A stretch of DNA of 64,000 bases from Shewanella fidelis ATCC BAA-318 (GCF_000518605.1 NZ_KI912460.1:129741-193740); one strand, 5' to 3'; shown: positions 25,940 to 35,171, counted from the first letter of the stretch. The notes: a model not told the origin generated them from the letters alone. Translations and numbers: made by a program.

Positions 25940-28483
25940 TTAATCTCTTGCTGTTGTGGCAAGGGAGTGCCAAAGTTGGCCAAGAGCGATCCCAGCATCG
26001 TTAATTGGCACGTATTTAGGCTCTAACACTCGATTACCTTGTGCGATGAGTGCAGCTTCGCAGCGTCCCAATAGGTATTTGTTTTGAAACACACCACCAC
26101 AAAGGGCAATAGGCAGCTCAAGATGATCTTTGGCGGTCAGGCAAACTATATCACTCAGTGCATCCATAAACGCTTTGGCTATGAGGGCAACGCGCAAAGA
26201 GCTTAAAGGTTGCGCAGTAATGGCATTGATGATCTGCACCATTAAATCGGTGCTATCCCATACATTGTTATTCGATTTTATCGAAAAATGGATTGGGCTG
26301 CCTAGATATTGGTTACTAATAGAAGTTCTGCCATCAGAATTATTCACTCCTGTATTGTCATTTTGTAGATTACTTGTACTGAAAGCTTGTTTGGACAGCT
26401 TGTTATCAGTATCTAATAATGCATGCTGTGCTAAAGAATTAGCAGCAGCTTCTAGCAGCATACCCGCTTGCCCCTCATATTGGATCTCAGAAACTAAGCC
26501 TAATGCTGCCGCTACCGCATCGAATAACCGGCCAATAGAGGAGGTTTTTACACTAATATTTGCCCGCCAGAGTTTTGTCAGGTTGTTAAAGCTAAAGTTT
26601 GGCATATTAGTGAATGCTGGTAACTGTAGCGCTAGGATCTGCTGCGGTGAATATTTTTCAAGTAAGATTGAAAGCAATACTCGATTAGGGTGTTTTATCG
26701 CTTGTTCACCGCCGATTAATTGGAAAGGCATTAGATGGGCCAGACGTTGATATTGTTGATTATTACACAGTAGTGCTTCGCCGCCCCAAAGTGTTTCATC
26801 ATCACCTAAACCTGTGCCATCAAAAGCAAAACCTAATACAGAATCTGTATAATTGTTTGCCGCCATTACACTCAGTACATGGGCATAATGATGCTGCACC
26901 ATGAGTTTTTTCTGTGGTTGTTTCTCTGCCCATACGCTGGTGGCATAGTCAGGGTGTGTATCGTGAACCAGTTTTTTAGCTTCAAATCCATAAAAAGTGT
27001 TAAAAGTCGCAAGAGTGTGGTGAAAGTAGTCTAACGCTTTAATAGAGCCCAAATCACCGATATGTGGACTTAAAAAGATGTTTCGTTTAAAGCCGAAACA
27101 GACGCTATTTTTTTGCTGTGCGCCAACAGCCAGCGTTGCTTGAGGAATTGCTTGATCACAATACAGAGATAACGGTGCATAGCCTCGAGCAAGGCGAAGC
27201 ACTTGAACTTTATCGTTAATGACTTGTACCACGCTGTCATCACAAGCATTTAGAATTGGCCTGTTATGATCCAATATAAAATCAACGACATGGCCAAGTT
27301 TTTGTTTGATATCTCGCGCGTCAATTATAATTGGCTCACCTGATAGGTTAGCGCTGGTCATCACTAGTGGGCGCTTTAGTTGCGCCAAAAGTAAAAAGTG
27401 TAACGGTGTATAGGGCAAAAATACCCCGAGTTTATCAATCGCTGGCGCGACCAATTCACTTAGTTTGTTTTGTTGATATTCTATTGCAGTGCAGAGTGGC
27501 ACGGGTATTTTCTGCATTAGTGTAATAGGGCGCTCGGCAGAACTAAGGGTTTGCCATTCACTTTTAGCGCCACAAACATATTGGCCAGCCATTTGTGGAT
27601 TTTCGACCATAATAGCAAAAGGTTTTGCTGGTCTGTGTTTACGTGCACGAAGTAGGGCAATACTGGCATCGTTGCAAGCATCGCAAACAAGATGAAAGCC
27701 ACCGAGCCCCTTTATTGCGAGTATTTTGCCCTCTTTTAAGGCATTAACCGCATCGGTTAATGCCTGTTGCTTAACACTCAATCTCTCAAGTGCAGCGTTA
27801 TTAAAACTTAACTGCGGTCCACATTCTGGACAGCTGACAGGTTGTGCGTGGTATCGCCTATCTAATGGGTTTTGGTATGCATCGGCGCAACTGTCGCACA
27901 TAGCAAAATTTGCCATTGCAGTGTTAGGTCTGTCGTAGGGTAGGTTTTTAATTAAGGTGTATCTTGGGCCGCAGTTTGTACAATTGGTGAACGGGTACCT
28001 AAAGTGGCGATTGTTACTGTTACTTATTTCATTAAAACAATCGTTGCAGGTGCATTTATCTGGCGAAACAGCTACGACACTGTTGTTAACATCGCCGTTA
28101 TTGTTATTGATACCGTTATCGCCATTTTCTTGAGTATTATCGCTGGCAATAATCCTAAAGCCAGTTTCATTAGCGACAATGGCAAGTGGTTTACTGGTGA
28201 TGCTATCGATGCGTGACAGTGGTGGCGGTGATAACACAAAGGCTTGCTCAAATTGAGTTAACGCGTTTTTTGAGCCCTGAGCCTTAATCAATACGCCTTG
28301 ATTATTATTTAATACACTACCGCTTAACCCAAGTTCATGAGCTAAGCGATATACAAAGGGGCGAAACCCAACTCCTTGAACTACGCCGGTGATATTAAGT
28401 TGGATCCGAGCGGGTTTTGCTTGCTCGATTTCAGCTTGTGGAGCATTGGCCGGATTGTTGCTGGTTGACTGCATATACTTCAA
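25940..28483 (-). CDS. hypF: Carbamoyltransferase HypF
   Basis: An 847-residue enzyme that makes the carbamoyl group for HypE. Domains in order: acylphosphatase (VQGVGFRPFVYRLA, residues 35-48), a zinc-finger region (CTCNDCF, CTNCG, CDSC and CPECG, about 144-222), a YrdC-like domain, and a Kae1-like domain (QHHYAHVLSVMAAN, CGGVFQN). It is about 100 residues longer than E. coli HypF, mainly through Asn-rich linkers near residues 116-135 and before the last domain. It lies 116 bp downstream of the HypF-like gene, with a hairpin in between. Confidence 0.95.
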   Translation of the reverse strand: MKYMQSTSNNPANAPQAEIEQAKPARIQLNITGVVQGVGFRPFVYRLAHELGLSGSVLNNNQGVLIKAQGSKNALTQFEQAFVLSPPPLSRIDSITSKPLAIVANETGFRIIASDNTQENGDNGINNNNGDVNNSVVAVSPDKCTCNDCFNEISNSNNRHFRYPFTNCTNCGPRYTLIKNLPYDRPNTAMANFAMCDSCADAYQNPLDRRYHAQPVSCPECGPQLSFNNAALERLSVKQQALTDAVNALKEGKILAIKGLGGFHLVCDACNDASIALLRARKHRPAKPFAIMVENPQMAGQYVCGAKSEWQTLSSAERPITLMQKIPVPLCTAIEYQQNKLSELVAPAIDKLGVFLPYTPLHFLLLAQLKRPLVMTSANLSGEPIIIDARDIKQKLGHVVDFILDHNRPILNACDDSVVQVINDKVQVLRLARGYAPLSLYCDQAIPQATLAVGAQQKNSVCFGFKRNIFLSPHIGDLGSIKALDYFHHTLATFNTFYGFEAKKLVHDTHPDYATSVWAEKQPQKKLMVQHHYAHVLSVMAANNYTDSVLGFAFDGTGLGDDETLWGGEALLCNNQQYQRLAHLMPFQLIGGEQAIKHPNRVLLSILLEKYSPQQILALQLPAFTNMPNFSFNNLTKLWRANISVKTSSIGRLFDAVAAALGLVSEIQYEGQAGMLLEAAANSLAQHALLDTDNKLSKQAFSTSNLQNDNTGVNNSDGRTSISNQYLGSPIHFSIKSNNNVWDSTDLMVQIINAITAQPLSSLRVALIAKAFMDALSDIVCLTAKDHLELPIALCGGVFQNKYLLGRCEAALIAQGNRVLEPKYVPINDAGIALGQLWHSLATTARD

Positions 28484-28517
28484 TACTCTAACGACTAGGG
28501 GGGCTGTGGTTAATGTA

Positions 28518-28555
28518 AAAGCCAGATAGCGCTCTACTAAAGGCTATCTAGCTTT
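28518..28555 (-). terminator. Intercistronic hairpin (terminator/attenuator-like) before hypF
   Basis: Arms 28518-28530 and 28543-28555 pair over about 12 bp with one mismatch (core AGATAGC / GCTATCT). On the transcribed strand the stem is followed by TTTTAC, only a weak T-run. It may partly separate hypF expression from the hya genes or act as an RNA-processing site. Confidence 0.45.
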
Positions 28556-28599
28556 GTTTACTCGTTTCGTTAACTCGGTTTAGCTAACAAAAGCTAGGG

Positions 28600-30405
28600 T
28601 TAACGCCTACGTTGCTTTAAGAACAGTCCACCTACTGCGAGATTCACGCCATCAAGATCCATTGCTGGATTGGTGTTTAGGGTAAAGTTATTAACGAGTC
28701 GCAGTGCAATTCGTTCGGCGAGCATAGGATTACTAAACTCATTACCGGCGAGTACAATCGATTTCAAACCGATATTTTGATCTAAATGTTCTATCCAATT
28801 GGCAATGTAATCAGCGAGTGAGTCGTGTAAACCAAAGGCGAGTTTTTCAATATTGCCTTGTTCGGCTAGCCTAAAGCTAATAATACTACCTAAGGTTTTA
28901 CACCAATTTAGACTACGGGCGGCTTCGCCTTTGGTTAATGGGAAATCAATTCTTGGAGCGTTGCTGCCTTTGTGGGCCATGGCTTTAGCAATAACAAAAT
29001 CGCAAAGCGCAGTTTTAGTATGCAAAGTGGTGAGCTCTTTTATCGTGCTGGATGTTTCCTTAGTGGTTTCAGCTCCAAGTATGATGGCTACGATTGCCCA
29101 AAGTGTTTGTATGTTGTTGCATGGCTCGGTAAGTTTTAGCGATAACAGCCGAATGTAATCCTCCGGGTACTGGCTTTTAAATTTTTCTAACAGTACTTTT
29201 TGAGGAGAATCGGATAGCTGATGGACAATCTCATATCCATTATCGGGCAGCTCTGGAAACTCAAAAAATAGTTCCATTTTCTGTTGCTTATCTGCTGTCA
29301 CAATCTGACTTTTATATTGGTTACTGAGATAAATTATTGCGGTATTTTTAGCATGTTTATTGCGGATATTGGCTGCTAATAGGGCACAGGACGCGGCATT
29401 ATCAGGTGTTTGTCCTAAAGGTTGATGATTAAAAAGTGGCTCCTGAACTACATTAATGACATGTTTTTGCCACTTCGCAATATAAGGGCCTACTTGTGCA
29501 TCATCGTGCAGTGGCGCTTGATTGGCTGGGATAAATAGCGGAGCAGGCCCCAATTGACTGGTAACCTCACTCCAATGGCCATTAACCATCGCAAAATGTG
29601 GATTGTCTGAATGCGCGATATAAAGGTAATCAATTCCCTGTTGGCGTAAGACTTCACAAAGCACCAATAATAAGCGTGACTTAGCAAAACAGATTTCGTA
29701 AAGAGCGTGATGCAAGCGAGGGTGTTTAGCAATGGGTTTAGCGCTAATAAAAGGCTTTTCAATGCTGGATAAACCAAGTATTTGGCTACCTGATAGAGAA
29801 AAGTGCGCATTAAGGTTGTTAGGATTACAGATCACTAAGTGTGGTCGCTGCTGCGAGCTGTTAACAACTTTATTATCTATTGGTTGAAAACTAACGATAA
29901 TGGGCAATGTGTCGTTTGGACTTGGAAGTTCAATATAGCCTTGAGAGTTAAGTTGTGCTGCTAAGGCTTTAACATTATCAAGACTAAAGGATTTTTCAGC
30001 CTTGGTCATGCGTAAATGGCTTTGGCAACAAGGGCAGGCGAGATCGATTTCACCAAACTGGGCTGACTGGTTATCGGCGAACTTGGGTTGGCAATGTTGG
30101 CAATATTCTAGGCCTAAATTGCTAGTGGTTAAGCCGTTATTGTTGAAAGGGGTTTTACTGCCGCTAAAGTCGTCCACCAGTTTGATATCGGGCTTTGTTA
30201 GGCAGACCGATAACAGAAAATCGTTGGCAACTTCATCAGCGAGTTGCTCTAAGATAACTTGCTCTCCTTCGGCTTCTAAATAGTAACTGTTTTGTTCTCG
30301 GCCAATGGCAATATTATAATCTGGTTTTAATAGGTATTGATCACATAAGTGAGCGTAAAAAGGCACGTCGCGGGTACAATTAAACTCGAATCTAATTTTC
30401 TTCAT
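28600..30405 (-). CDS. HypF-related hydrogenase accessory protein of unknown function
   Basis: A 601-residue protein inside the hydrogenase operon. It looks like a diverged HypF relative. The N-terminal 80 residues could be an acylphosphatase-like fold without the VQGVGFRP motif. A Cys pair region (YCQHCQ at 101-106, CPCC at 124-127) resembles one zinc finger. The C-terminal end (VLAGNEFSNPMLAERI, then DLDGVNLAVGGL) matches the HypF ending CGGVFQNKYLLGRC ... NDAGIALGQL. The HHxAH metal motif is absent, so catalysis is unlikely. It may correspond to the HydE-type proteins of epsilonproteobacterial hydrogenase operons, which I cannot confirm. It overlaps hyaD by 14 bp. Confidence 0.7.
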   Translation of the reverse strand: MKKIRFEFNCTRDVPFYAHLCDQYLLKPDYNIAIGREQNSYYLEAEGEQVILEQLADEVANDFLLSVCLTKPDIKLVDDFSGSKTPFNNNGLTTSNLGLEYCQHCQPKFADNQSAQFGEIDLACPCCQSHLRMTKAEKSFSLDNVKALAAQLNSQGYIELPSPNDTLPIIVSFQPIDNKVVNSSQQRPHLVICNPNNLNAHFSLSGSQILGLSSIEKPFISAKPIAKHPRLHHALYEICFAKSRLLLVLCEVLRQQGIDYLYIAHSDNPHFAMVNGHWSEVTSQLGPAPLFIPANQAPLHDDAQVGPYIAKWQKHVINVVQEPLFNHQPLGQTPDNAASCALLAANIRNKHAKNTAIIYLSNQYKSQIVTADKQQKMELFFEFPELPDNGYEIVHQLSDSPQKVLLEKFKSQYPEDYIRLLSLKLTEPCNNIQTLWAIVAIILGAETTKETSSTIKELTTLHTKTALCDFVIAKAMAHKGSNAPRIDFPLTKGEAARSLNWCKTLGSIISFRLAEQGNIEKLAFGLHDSLADYIANWIEHLDQNIGLKSIVLAGNEFSNPMLAERIALRLVNNFTLNTNPAMDLDGVNLAVGGLFLKQRRR

Positions 30406-30949
30406 CGCAAATTAAGCCACGTTTGTAGGAGTCGGGAATTAGGCTGTTGATATCGATATTAGCAATGCGTTTGTGAGTAAAGCCTAATGTTGTTAAATGT
30501 TGTAATAAGGTCTTTTCCATCAAAGGTACGGCCGCTTGGATCTGTTCGGTTAATCCTAACAACATCGGCTCGAGTACCGTAGGGGTTATGCCTAATACAT
30601 AGGTATTTGGACGGTCACCCACCATCTCCATCATGATTAAGGTTTGTAACATCTCGACTTCATGGGCACTGCCTTGCCAATCGATTTCCGCTGGCGCTTT
30701 ATCAAAGTCAAAGAAATATACTTCGCCTGGAGCAACGCCATTAGCGTTAACCGTATCAACTACAATAAGCTTGTCATACTGGCAGAGAGTAGGGATAAGT
30801 CCTTGGGCTAATGTTCCACCATCTAGGATATCGAGTTGATCTTCTGGATGGTGGAAATGATAATTTTCTTGGATGTAATTGACGAAATGTACGCCGATGC
30901 CCTCATCGGCGTACAGGACATTGCCAATACCAAGTAGCAATATCTTCAT
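30392..30949 (-). CDS. hyaD: Hydrogenase maturation endopeptidase HyaD
   Basis: A 185-residue Ni-dependent protease that removes the C-terminal peptide of the large subunit. Motifs: LGIGNVLYADEGIGVHF (metal-binding Glu/Asp) and VDTVNANGVAPGEVYFF. It follows hyaC by 9 bp. The C-terminal extension after residue 160 is longer than in many family members. Confidence 0.94.
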   Translation of the reverse strand: MKILLLGIGNVLYADEGIGVHFVNYIQENYHFHHPEDQLDILDGGTLAQGLIPTLCQYDKLIVVDTVNANGVAPGEVYFFDFDKAPAEIDWQGSAHEVEMLQTLIMMEMVGDRPNTYVLGITPTVLEPMLLGLTEQIQAAVPLMEKTLLQHLTTLGFTHKRIANIDINSLIPDSYKRGLICDEEN

Positions 30950-30958
30950 GTTTTCCTT

Positions 30959-31627
30959 TTATTTTTTCTTATGGTAGTCATAACCTGAGACGATAGAGTC
31001 AACAGAGTTGTGCTTAAAGCGAATACCTGACCAAACAGCCATATATACATGTATTACCACAAAGATGATAAATACCCAGGTTAGGTAATGGTGCCAAATT
31101 CGTACAGGCGCTAAGCCCCCCATCAATGCCGTTAACCAATTCGCCATTGGGGCAATTAACCCGCCAAGACCTTCATGGTATACATTGGCATACAAGACGA
31201 GTCCTGTAATGCAGATCAACAATGCAACGACAGAGATTGCAAAGTAGGTCACAAATTGTAGCGGTCCATACACCCCGGCTTTGTCTAAATGTCCCATCCA
31301 TAGGTAAGACTTTAACTGAGTGATCCAACTTTGTACGCTCATGACATCTTTAAAAGAGCGTCGTTCGATATCACTTTTACCAAAAAAGAACAGGTAAGCT
31401 CGTACGATAGTGATTGCCACAAGCATGAAACCAAAGATCTGGTGTGCTGCACGAATATAACCTTGTACTAATACGTCAGAGTTTTCTGGCGCAACCAAAA
31501 ACGGCCACGCGATATAGAACCCTGTCACTATGAGTACAAAAATGGCTAAGGCTCTTAGCCAATGAAATATTCGTATTGCAGCACCAAAGATCAGTTCCCT
31601 TTGGTAGGGCGCAGATTGAGTTGCCAT
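30959..31627 (-). CDS. hyaC: Ni/Fe-hydrogenase cytochrome b subunit HyaC
   Basis: A 222-residue inner-membrane diheme cytochrome b with four transmembrane helices that passes electrons from the hydrogenase dimer to quinone. Heme-ligand histidines are visible in RIFHWLRALAIF, RAAHQIFGFMLV and the C-terminal HHYLTWVFIIFVVIHVYMAVW. It lies 14 bp after hyaB, as expected for an energy-conserving or uptake enzyme anchored on the periplasmic side. Confidence 0.95.
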   Translation of the reverse strand: MATQSAPYQRELIFGAAIRIFHWLRALAIFVLIVTGFYIAWPFLVAPENSDVLVQGYIRAAHQIFGFMLVAITIVRAYLFFFGKSDIERRSFKDVMSVQSWITQLKSYLWMGHLDKAGVYGPLQFVTYFAISVVALLICITGLVLYANVYHEGLGGLIAPMANWLTALMGGLAPVRIWHHYLTWVFIIFVVIHVYMAVWSGIRFKHNSVDSIVSGYDYHKKK

Positions 31628-31641
31628 GTTATCCCCCTTGA

Positions 31642-33345
31642 TTAAAATCCGTTGGGATCAATTTTAAATTCACCTAAGTTTTGCCCCTTGTAGTCCATAA
31701 CGTGCACAGCACAGGCCATACAAGGATCGAACGAGTGAATTATGCGGATCACCTCTAAAGGTTTGGTTGGATCTTCAAGCTTTAGGCCGATGAGTGAAGC
31801 CTCATAAGGCCCCATCTTACCGTTGGCATCAACAGGACCTGCGTTCCAAGTTGTTGGTACTACGGCTTGATAGTTTTCAACCTTGCCACCTTTAATACGG
31901 ATCCAGTGACTGAGCATACCGCGTGGTGCTTCAATCATGGCGTGGCCAACATACTCTTTATTTGAGTCAATTTCAGGCTTGATGTAGGTTGCTTCGTCAG
32001 ACTGCATATTGGTTAGCATGGCATCGAAGGTTTTTAGACCTTCTTCAGCCACGATAACGGTTTGTAGCATACGCGCTGCAGTTCGACCTAATGTAGTAAA
32101 CAGTGCTTCTACAGGTAAACCTGTAGCTTCAAGTAAACCGTTAACTGCATTAACTACCACTTGGTTACCGCGAGCGTAACTGACAAGTAAACAAGCAAGT
32201 GGACCAACTTCGACCGGTTCACCGTTATAGCGAGGAGATTTAACCCAAGTGTATTTACCGTCACCATCAACAGTTGGCAGTTTGCCGTAGACAGTGTCGC
32301 GCTCAACAAAACCGGTATAATCAGGCACAGTTGTCCCATCATATGGATGCTCTGGTTTATCGGCTTTATACCAAGCGTGGGTGGCGTCTTCTGAGATCAT
32401 CTGTGGATCTAAATCAGCAACATTGGCTAAGTCGCCATTCATGATCACACCTTGATTAAACATGTACTGGTTATCACCAAGTAAAAAATCATCACAGGCT
32501 AAGAAGTTTTTAATATTGACGCCGCCTAATACACTAGGCTCGCCACCGAAGGCGGCTGCCGCCATTACAACGTCGGCTTTATAAGCTCTAATAATAAAGT
32601 CTTGTACGATTTCATGCTTTTGCTTCCACTCTTGTAAACGAGCTGGGCTTAGCATATCGCGAACCGCTGTGACACCGCCGACCACAATAGATTGCGGATG
32701 AGGTGATTTGCCACCAAAGATCGCTAGCATCTCAGCGGCAACGCGCTGCACTTCTAATGCCTTGAGGTAATGTGATAGGGCGATTAGATTCTGCTCTGGA
32801 GTAAATTTGTAAGTGCCGTTACCCCAGTAGGCGTTAGCAAATGGACCAAGCTTGCCTGTTGCCACTAACCCTTTAACTTTTTCTTGTACTGCACGTAGAT
32901 CACCTTCACCTGCGGCAATTGGGTTCGCGGTGTATTTCATTGCTTCTTGAGCCGCTAAAGCTGGATCTGCACTTAATGCAGACACCACATCAACCCAATC
33001 TAATCCGTGTAGGTGATAAAAATGCACAATATGATCATGCATATACAAAGAGGTTTGCATCAAACTACGAAGATACTTTGCGTTAAGGGGAATTTTTACC
33101 CCTAGGGCGTTTTCAACCGCTTCGGTACCACAACGATAGTGAGAGTAGGTACATACGCCACAAATACGTTGTACAATTAAGCCTACATCCATAGGTGTAC
33201 GGCCTTTTAGAATCACTTCAATGCCGCGCCATAAAGTGGAAGATGACCAAGCTTTTTTAATAACATTATTTTCATCAACTTCGACTTCTACGCGAAGGTG
33301 ACCTTCAATACGCGTGATTGGATCGATAACAACACGTTTACTCAT
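31642..33345 (-). CDS. hyaB: [NiFe]-hydrogenase large subunit
   Basis: A 567-residue catalytic subunit. Both Ni-Fe ligand motifs are intact: RICGVC near residue 61 and DPCMACAVH near the C-terminus. The precursor ends in a 19-residue extension after the His of CAVH, which HyaD removes after Ni insertion. It is exported with HyaA by the Tat pathway without its own signal. It starts 2 bp after hyaA. Confidence 0.97.
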   Translation of the reverse strand: MSKRVVIDPITRIEGHLRVEVEVDENNVIKKAWSSSTLWRGIEVILKGRTPMDVGLIVQRICGVCTYSHYRCGTEAVENALGVKIPLNAKYLRSLMQTSLYMHDHIVHFYHLHGLDWVDVVSALSADPALAAQEAMKYTANPIAAGEGDLRAVQEKVKGLVATGKLGPFANAYWGNGTYKFTPEQNLIALSHYLKALEVQRVAAEMLAIFGGKSPHPQSIVVGGVTAVRDMLSPARLQEWKQKHEIVQDFIIRAYKADVVMAAAAFGGEPSVLGGVNIKNFLACDDFLLGDNQYMFNQGVIMNGDLANVADLDPQMISEDATHAWYKADKPEHPYDGTTVPDYTGFVERDTVYGKLPTVDGDGKYTWVKSPRYNGEPVEVGPLACLLVSYARGNQVVVNAVNGLLEATGLPVEALFTTLGRTAARMLQTVIVAEEGLKTFDAMLTNMQSDEATYIKPEIDSNKEYVGHAMIEAPRGMLSHWIRIKGGKVENYQAVVPTTWNAGPVDANGKMGPYEASLIGLKLEDPTKPLEVIRIIHSFDPCMACAVHVMDYKGQNLGEFKIDPNGF

Positions 33346-33347
33346 GA

Positions 33348-34484
33348 TTATTCCTCTTCAGATTTGGCAAATAAACTGGCTACAGCATGTGCGCCAATTC
33401 CGACAGCAGTTGCACCTAAAATGACGGCACCTATGGTGTCGCTGGTGGCGTCTAAGCTGTGCAACAATTGCCTACCTAAAGGCTTTTCAAAGTCGGCCAT
33501 ATCATCCCAGAAGTTAGGTTCTGAACAGCCAATACAACCGTGGCCTGCAAGTACCGGCCAGCTAGTATGGTGGTTAAAACGTTCTGTAGGGCAGTTGTTA
33601 TAGGTATAAGGTCCTTTACAACCTACTTTATATAAGCAGTAACCATCTTTTGCGCCTTGATCGCCAAATTCTTCGACAAATTCGCCGGCATCAAAGCGGC
33701 CGCGACGTTCACAGTTATCGTGTACGCGAGCGCCATAAGCCCACTTAGGGCGATTAAACATATCAAGAGCAGGCAACTTGCCAAACATGATGAAGTACAT
33801 CAAGGTACCGACAATGTTCTTTTCACTTGGTGGACAGCCACCAAGGTTAATTACGGTTTTATCTACAACCTCATAAACGCCTTTGGCCTCTGTTGGGTTT
33901 GGCGCAGCAGCTTGAATACCGCCGAAGGCTGCACAAGTACCAACAGAAATAATCGCTGCGGCATCTTTTGCTGCGTCTTGAACAATATGCAGCCCAGTGT
34001 GGCCTTTACAACCCACAGTGAGGTACGCACCGTTGTTTGCTGTCGGCACAGCACCTTCAACTGCCAGCAGATAGTTACCTTTATATTCAGCTAAGGCATG
34101 TTCTAGATTTTCCTCAGCTTGCCATCCGGCAGCAGCCATAAGGGTTTCATGATATTCGAGTGAAACGTGTTTAAAGATCAGTGTATCAAGGTTGGGGGTG
34201 TCGGTACGGATCAAGGACTCGGAACAACCAGTACATTCAGCTAAATGCAGCCAAACTAATGGCACCCTATCAGCAAGCTCTGCTGCTTCAGCAACTAGAG
34301 TGCTAAAAGGCAGAGGCAATGCAAGCATGGTGGTAACCGCAGCGCTCCATTTCATGAAGTCGCGGCGAGTAATGCCATTTTGCTGCATTTTTTGTTGTAG
34401 GGATTCTCCACTACGAGGTTCTAACTGACGAAGTTGCTCTATTCGGGCGAGGCCTTGTTGATAAAGGGCTTCATGTGTTTCCAT
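33348..34484 (-). CDS. hyaA: [NiFe]-hydrogenase small subunit, Tat-exported
   Basis: A 378-residue iron-sulfur subunit. The twin-arginine signal TRRDFMKW starts at residue 39. The proximal-cluster motif reads AECTGCSES: Gly between the two Cys and no extra Cys in NNGAYLTVGC, so the six-Cys cluster of O2-tolerant enzymes is absent. Later Cys motifs for the medial and distal clusters (CERRGRFD, GCKGPYTYNNC, HGCIGCSEPNFWD) are present. A C-terminal hydrophobic helix anchors it in the membrane. First gene of the operon. Confidence 0.96.
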   Translation of the reverse strand: METHEALYQQGLARIEQLRQLEPRSGESLQQKMQQNGITRRDFMKWSAAVTTMLALPLPFSTLVAEAAELADRVPLVWLHLAECTGCSESLIRTDTPNLDTLIFKHVSLEYHETLMAAAGWQAEENLEHALAEYKGNYLLAVEGAVPTANNGAYLTVGCKGHTGLHIVQDAAKDAAAIISVGTCAAFGGIQAAAPNPTEAKGVYEVVDKTVINLGGCPPSEKNIVGTLMYFIMFGKLPALDMFNRPKWAYGARVHDNCERRGRFDAGEFVEEFGDQGAKDGYCLYKVGCKGPYTYNNCPTERFNHHTSWPVLAGHGCIGCSEPNFWDDMADFEKPLGRQLLHSLDATSDTIGAVILGATAVGIGAHAVASLFAKSEEE

Positions 34485-34554
34485 GTTTAAACCTTTTTTA
34501 TTGTAAGGAATTTGCTCAACATGGATAGTCTAGGCCTCAAAATGGCATTGAATG

Positions 34555-34568
34555 TTGATGTGGGTCAA
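34555..34568 (-). promoter_or_regulatory. FNR-like box upstream of hyaA
   Basis: TTGATGTGGGTCAA matches the FNR/EtrA consensus TTGATnnnnATCAA at 9 of 10 positions, 71-84 bp upstream of the hyaA start. The distance suits class II activation from a promoter in between. Binding not tested. Confidence 0.6.
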
Positions 34569-34674
34569 GTTATGCCGAGCTTTGAGGCTTAGCTCTGATA
34601 GTGGATGTTACTCTCTTGCGTTAGATCATCAAAAGTGTTTTAGCTGGGTCAAAATGACGCAATATCAATTTTAG

Positions 34675-34690
34675 TGTGATGCTGATCACG
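34675..34690 (-). promoter_or_regulatory. CRP-like box upstream of hyaA
   Basis: TGTGATGCTGATCACG matches TGTGAnnnnnnTCACA at 9 of 10 positions, about 190-206 bp upstream of hyaA. CRP is a major anaerobic activator in Shewanella, so a role in hya control is plausible. Confidence 0.55.
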
Positions 34691-34708
34691 TTTTTGTGGT
34701 GGTTTATT

Positions 34709-35023
34709 ATACCAATCAGTATAAACATTTAGTCACTCAGCGAGAGTTTAGCGGTTTTGAGGCAAGGTCATTAAGTGCTCCTGCTTTAATGACATTCGCT
34801 GCATCCATGCAGCTCGCAACGAGCGAAGAGCATAGTTGTTCTACGGTTAAGCTCGTTAACACAGCATCAGAATCGCTAAAACTCGCCATTCTGGAACGTT
34901 TTTGGCTACCTACTTCTGCGTTGAATAACTTCACAAGGGAGCAACCATTCTTTCAGTTATTCGCCTTGAATTAGATTGCCAAAAATCGTTCTGAGTTGAT
35001 CAAATTCTTATACTGATTGGTAT
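34709..35023. mobile_element. MITE-like element with perfect 16-bp terminal inverted repeats
   Basis: A 315-bp stretch bounded by ATACCAATCAGTATAA (34709-34724) and its exact reverse complement (35008-35023). It encodes no transposase. The core ends CCAATCAG and CTGATTGG are flanked by TA on both sides, as expected for a TA target duplication of the IS630/Tc1 type. The last 126 bp recur at 57903-58029. Confidence 0.75.
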
Positions 35024-35113
35024 TGCTGCTACGCAAAAATTTTGTGTGAGCAACTTTGATATGTGCTGGAATGGGTTGGGATATGATGGGTAATCAAGAT
35101 TCAACGGCTACAA

Positions 35114-35148
35114 AAAAGCCTCTAAGCTAAATTGACTTAGAGGCTTTT
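35114..35148 (-). terminator. asnS terminator
   Basis: AAAAGCCTCTAAG pairs with CTTAGAGGCTTTT over 13 bp; on the - strand it is followed by a T-run. It lies 24 bp past the asnS stop. Confidence 0.8.
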
Positions 35149-35171
35149 ACTAAAAAGCAATCTAGCGCTTA

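Larger units (their letters stand above)
34485..35171. other. Intergenic region between hyaA and asnS
   Basis: It contains, in order, the hyaA promoter region with FNR-like and CRP-like boxes, a MITE-like element (34709-35023) and the asnS terminator. No protein-coding gene is supported; the short ORFs here fall inside the repeat. Confidence 0.7.

Noticed and set aside
34620..34634. TTAGATCATCAA as a second FNR box ahead of hyaA
   Set aside because: The half-sites are separated by two bases rather than four.
34696..34974. 92-residue ORF between hyaA and asnS
   Set aside because: It lies almost wholly inside the MITE-like repeat and starts outside it without a ribosome binding site.
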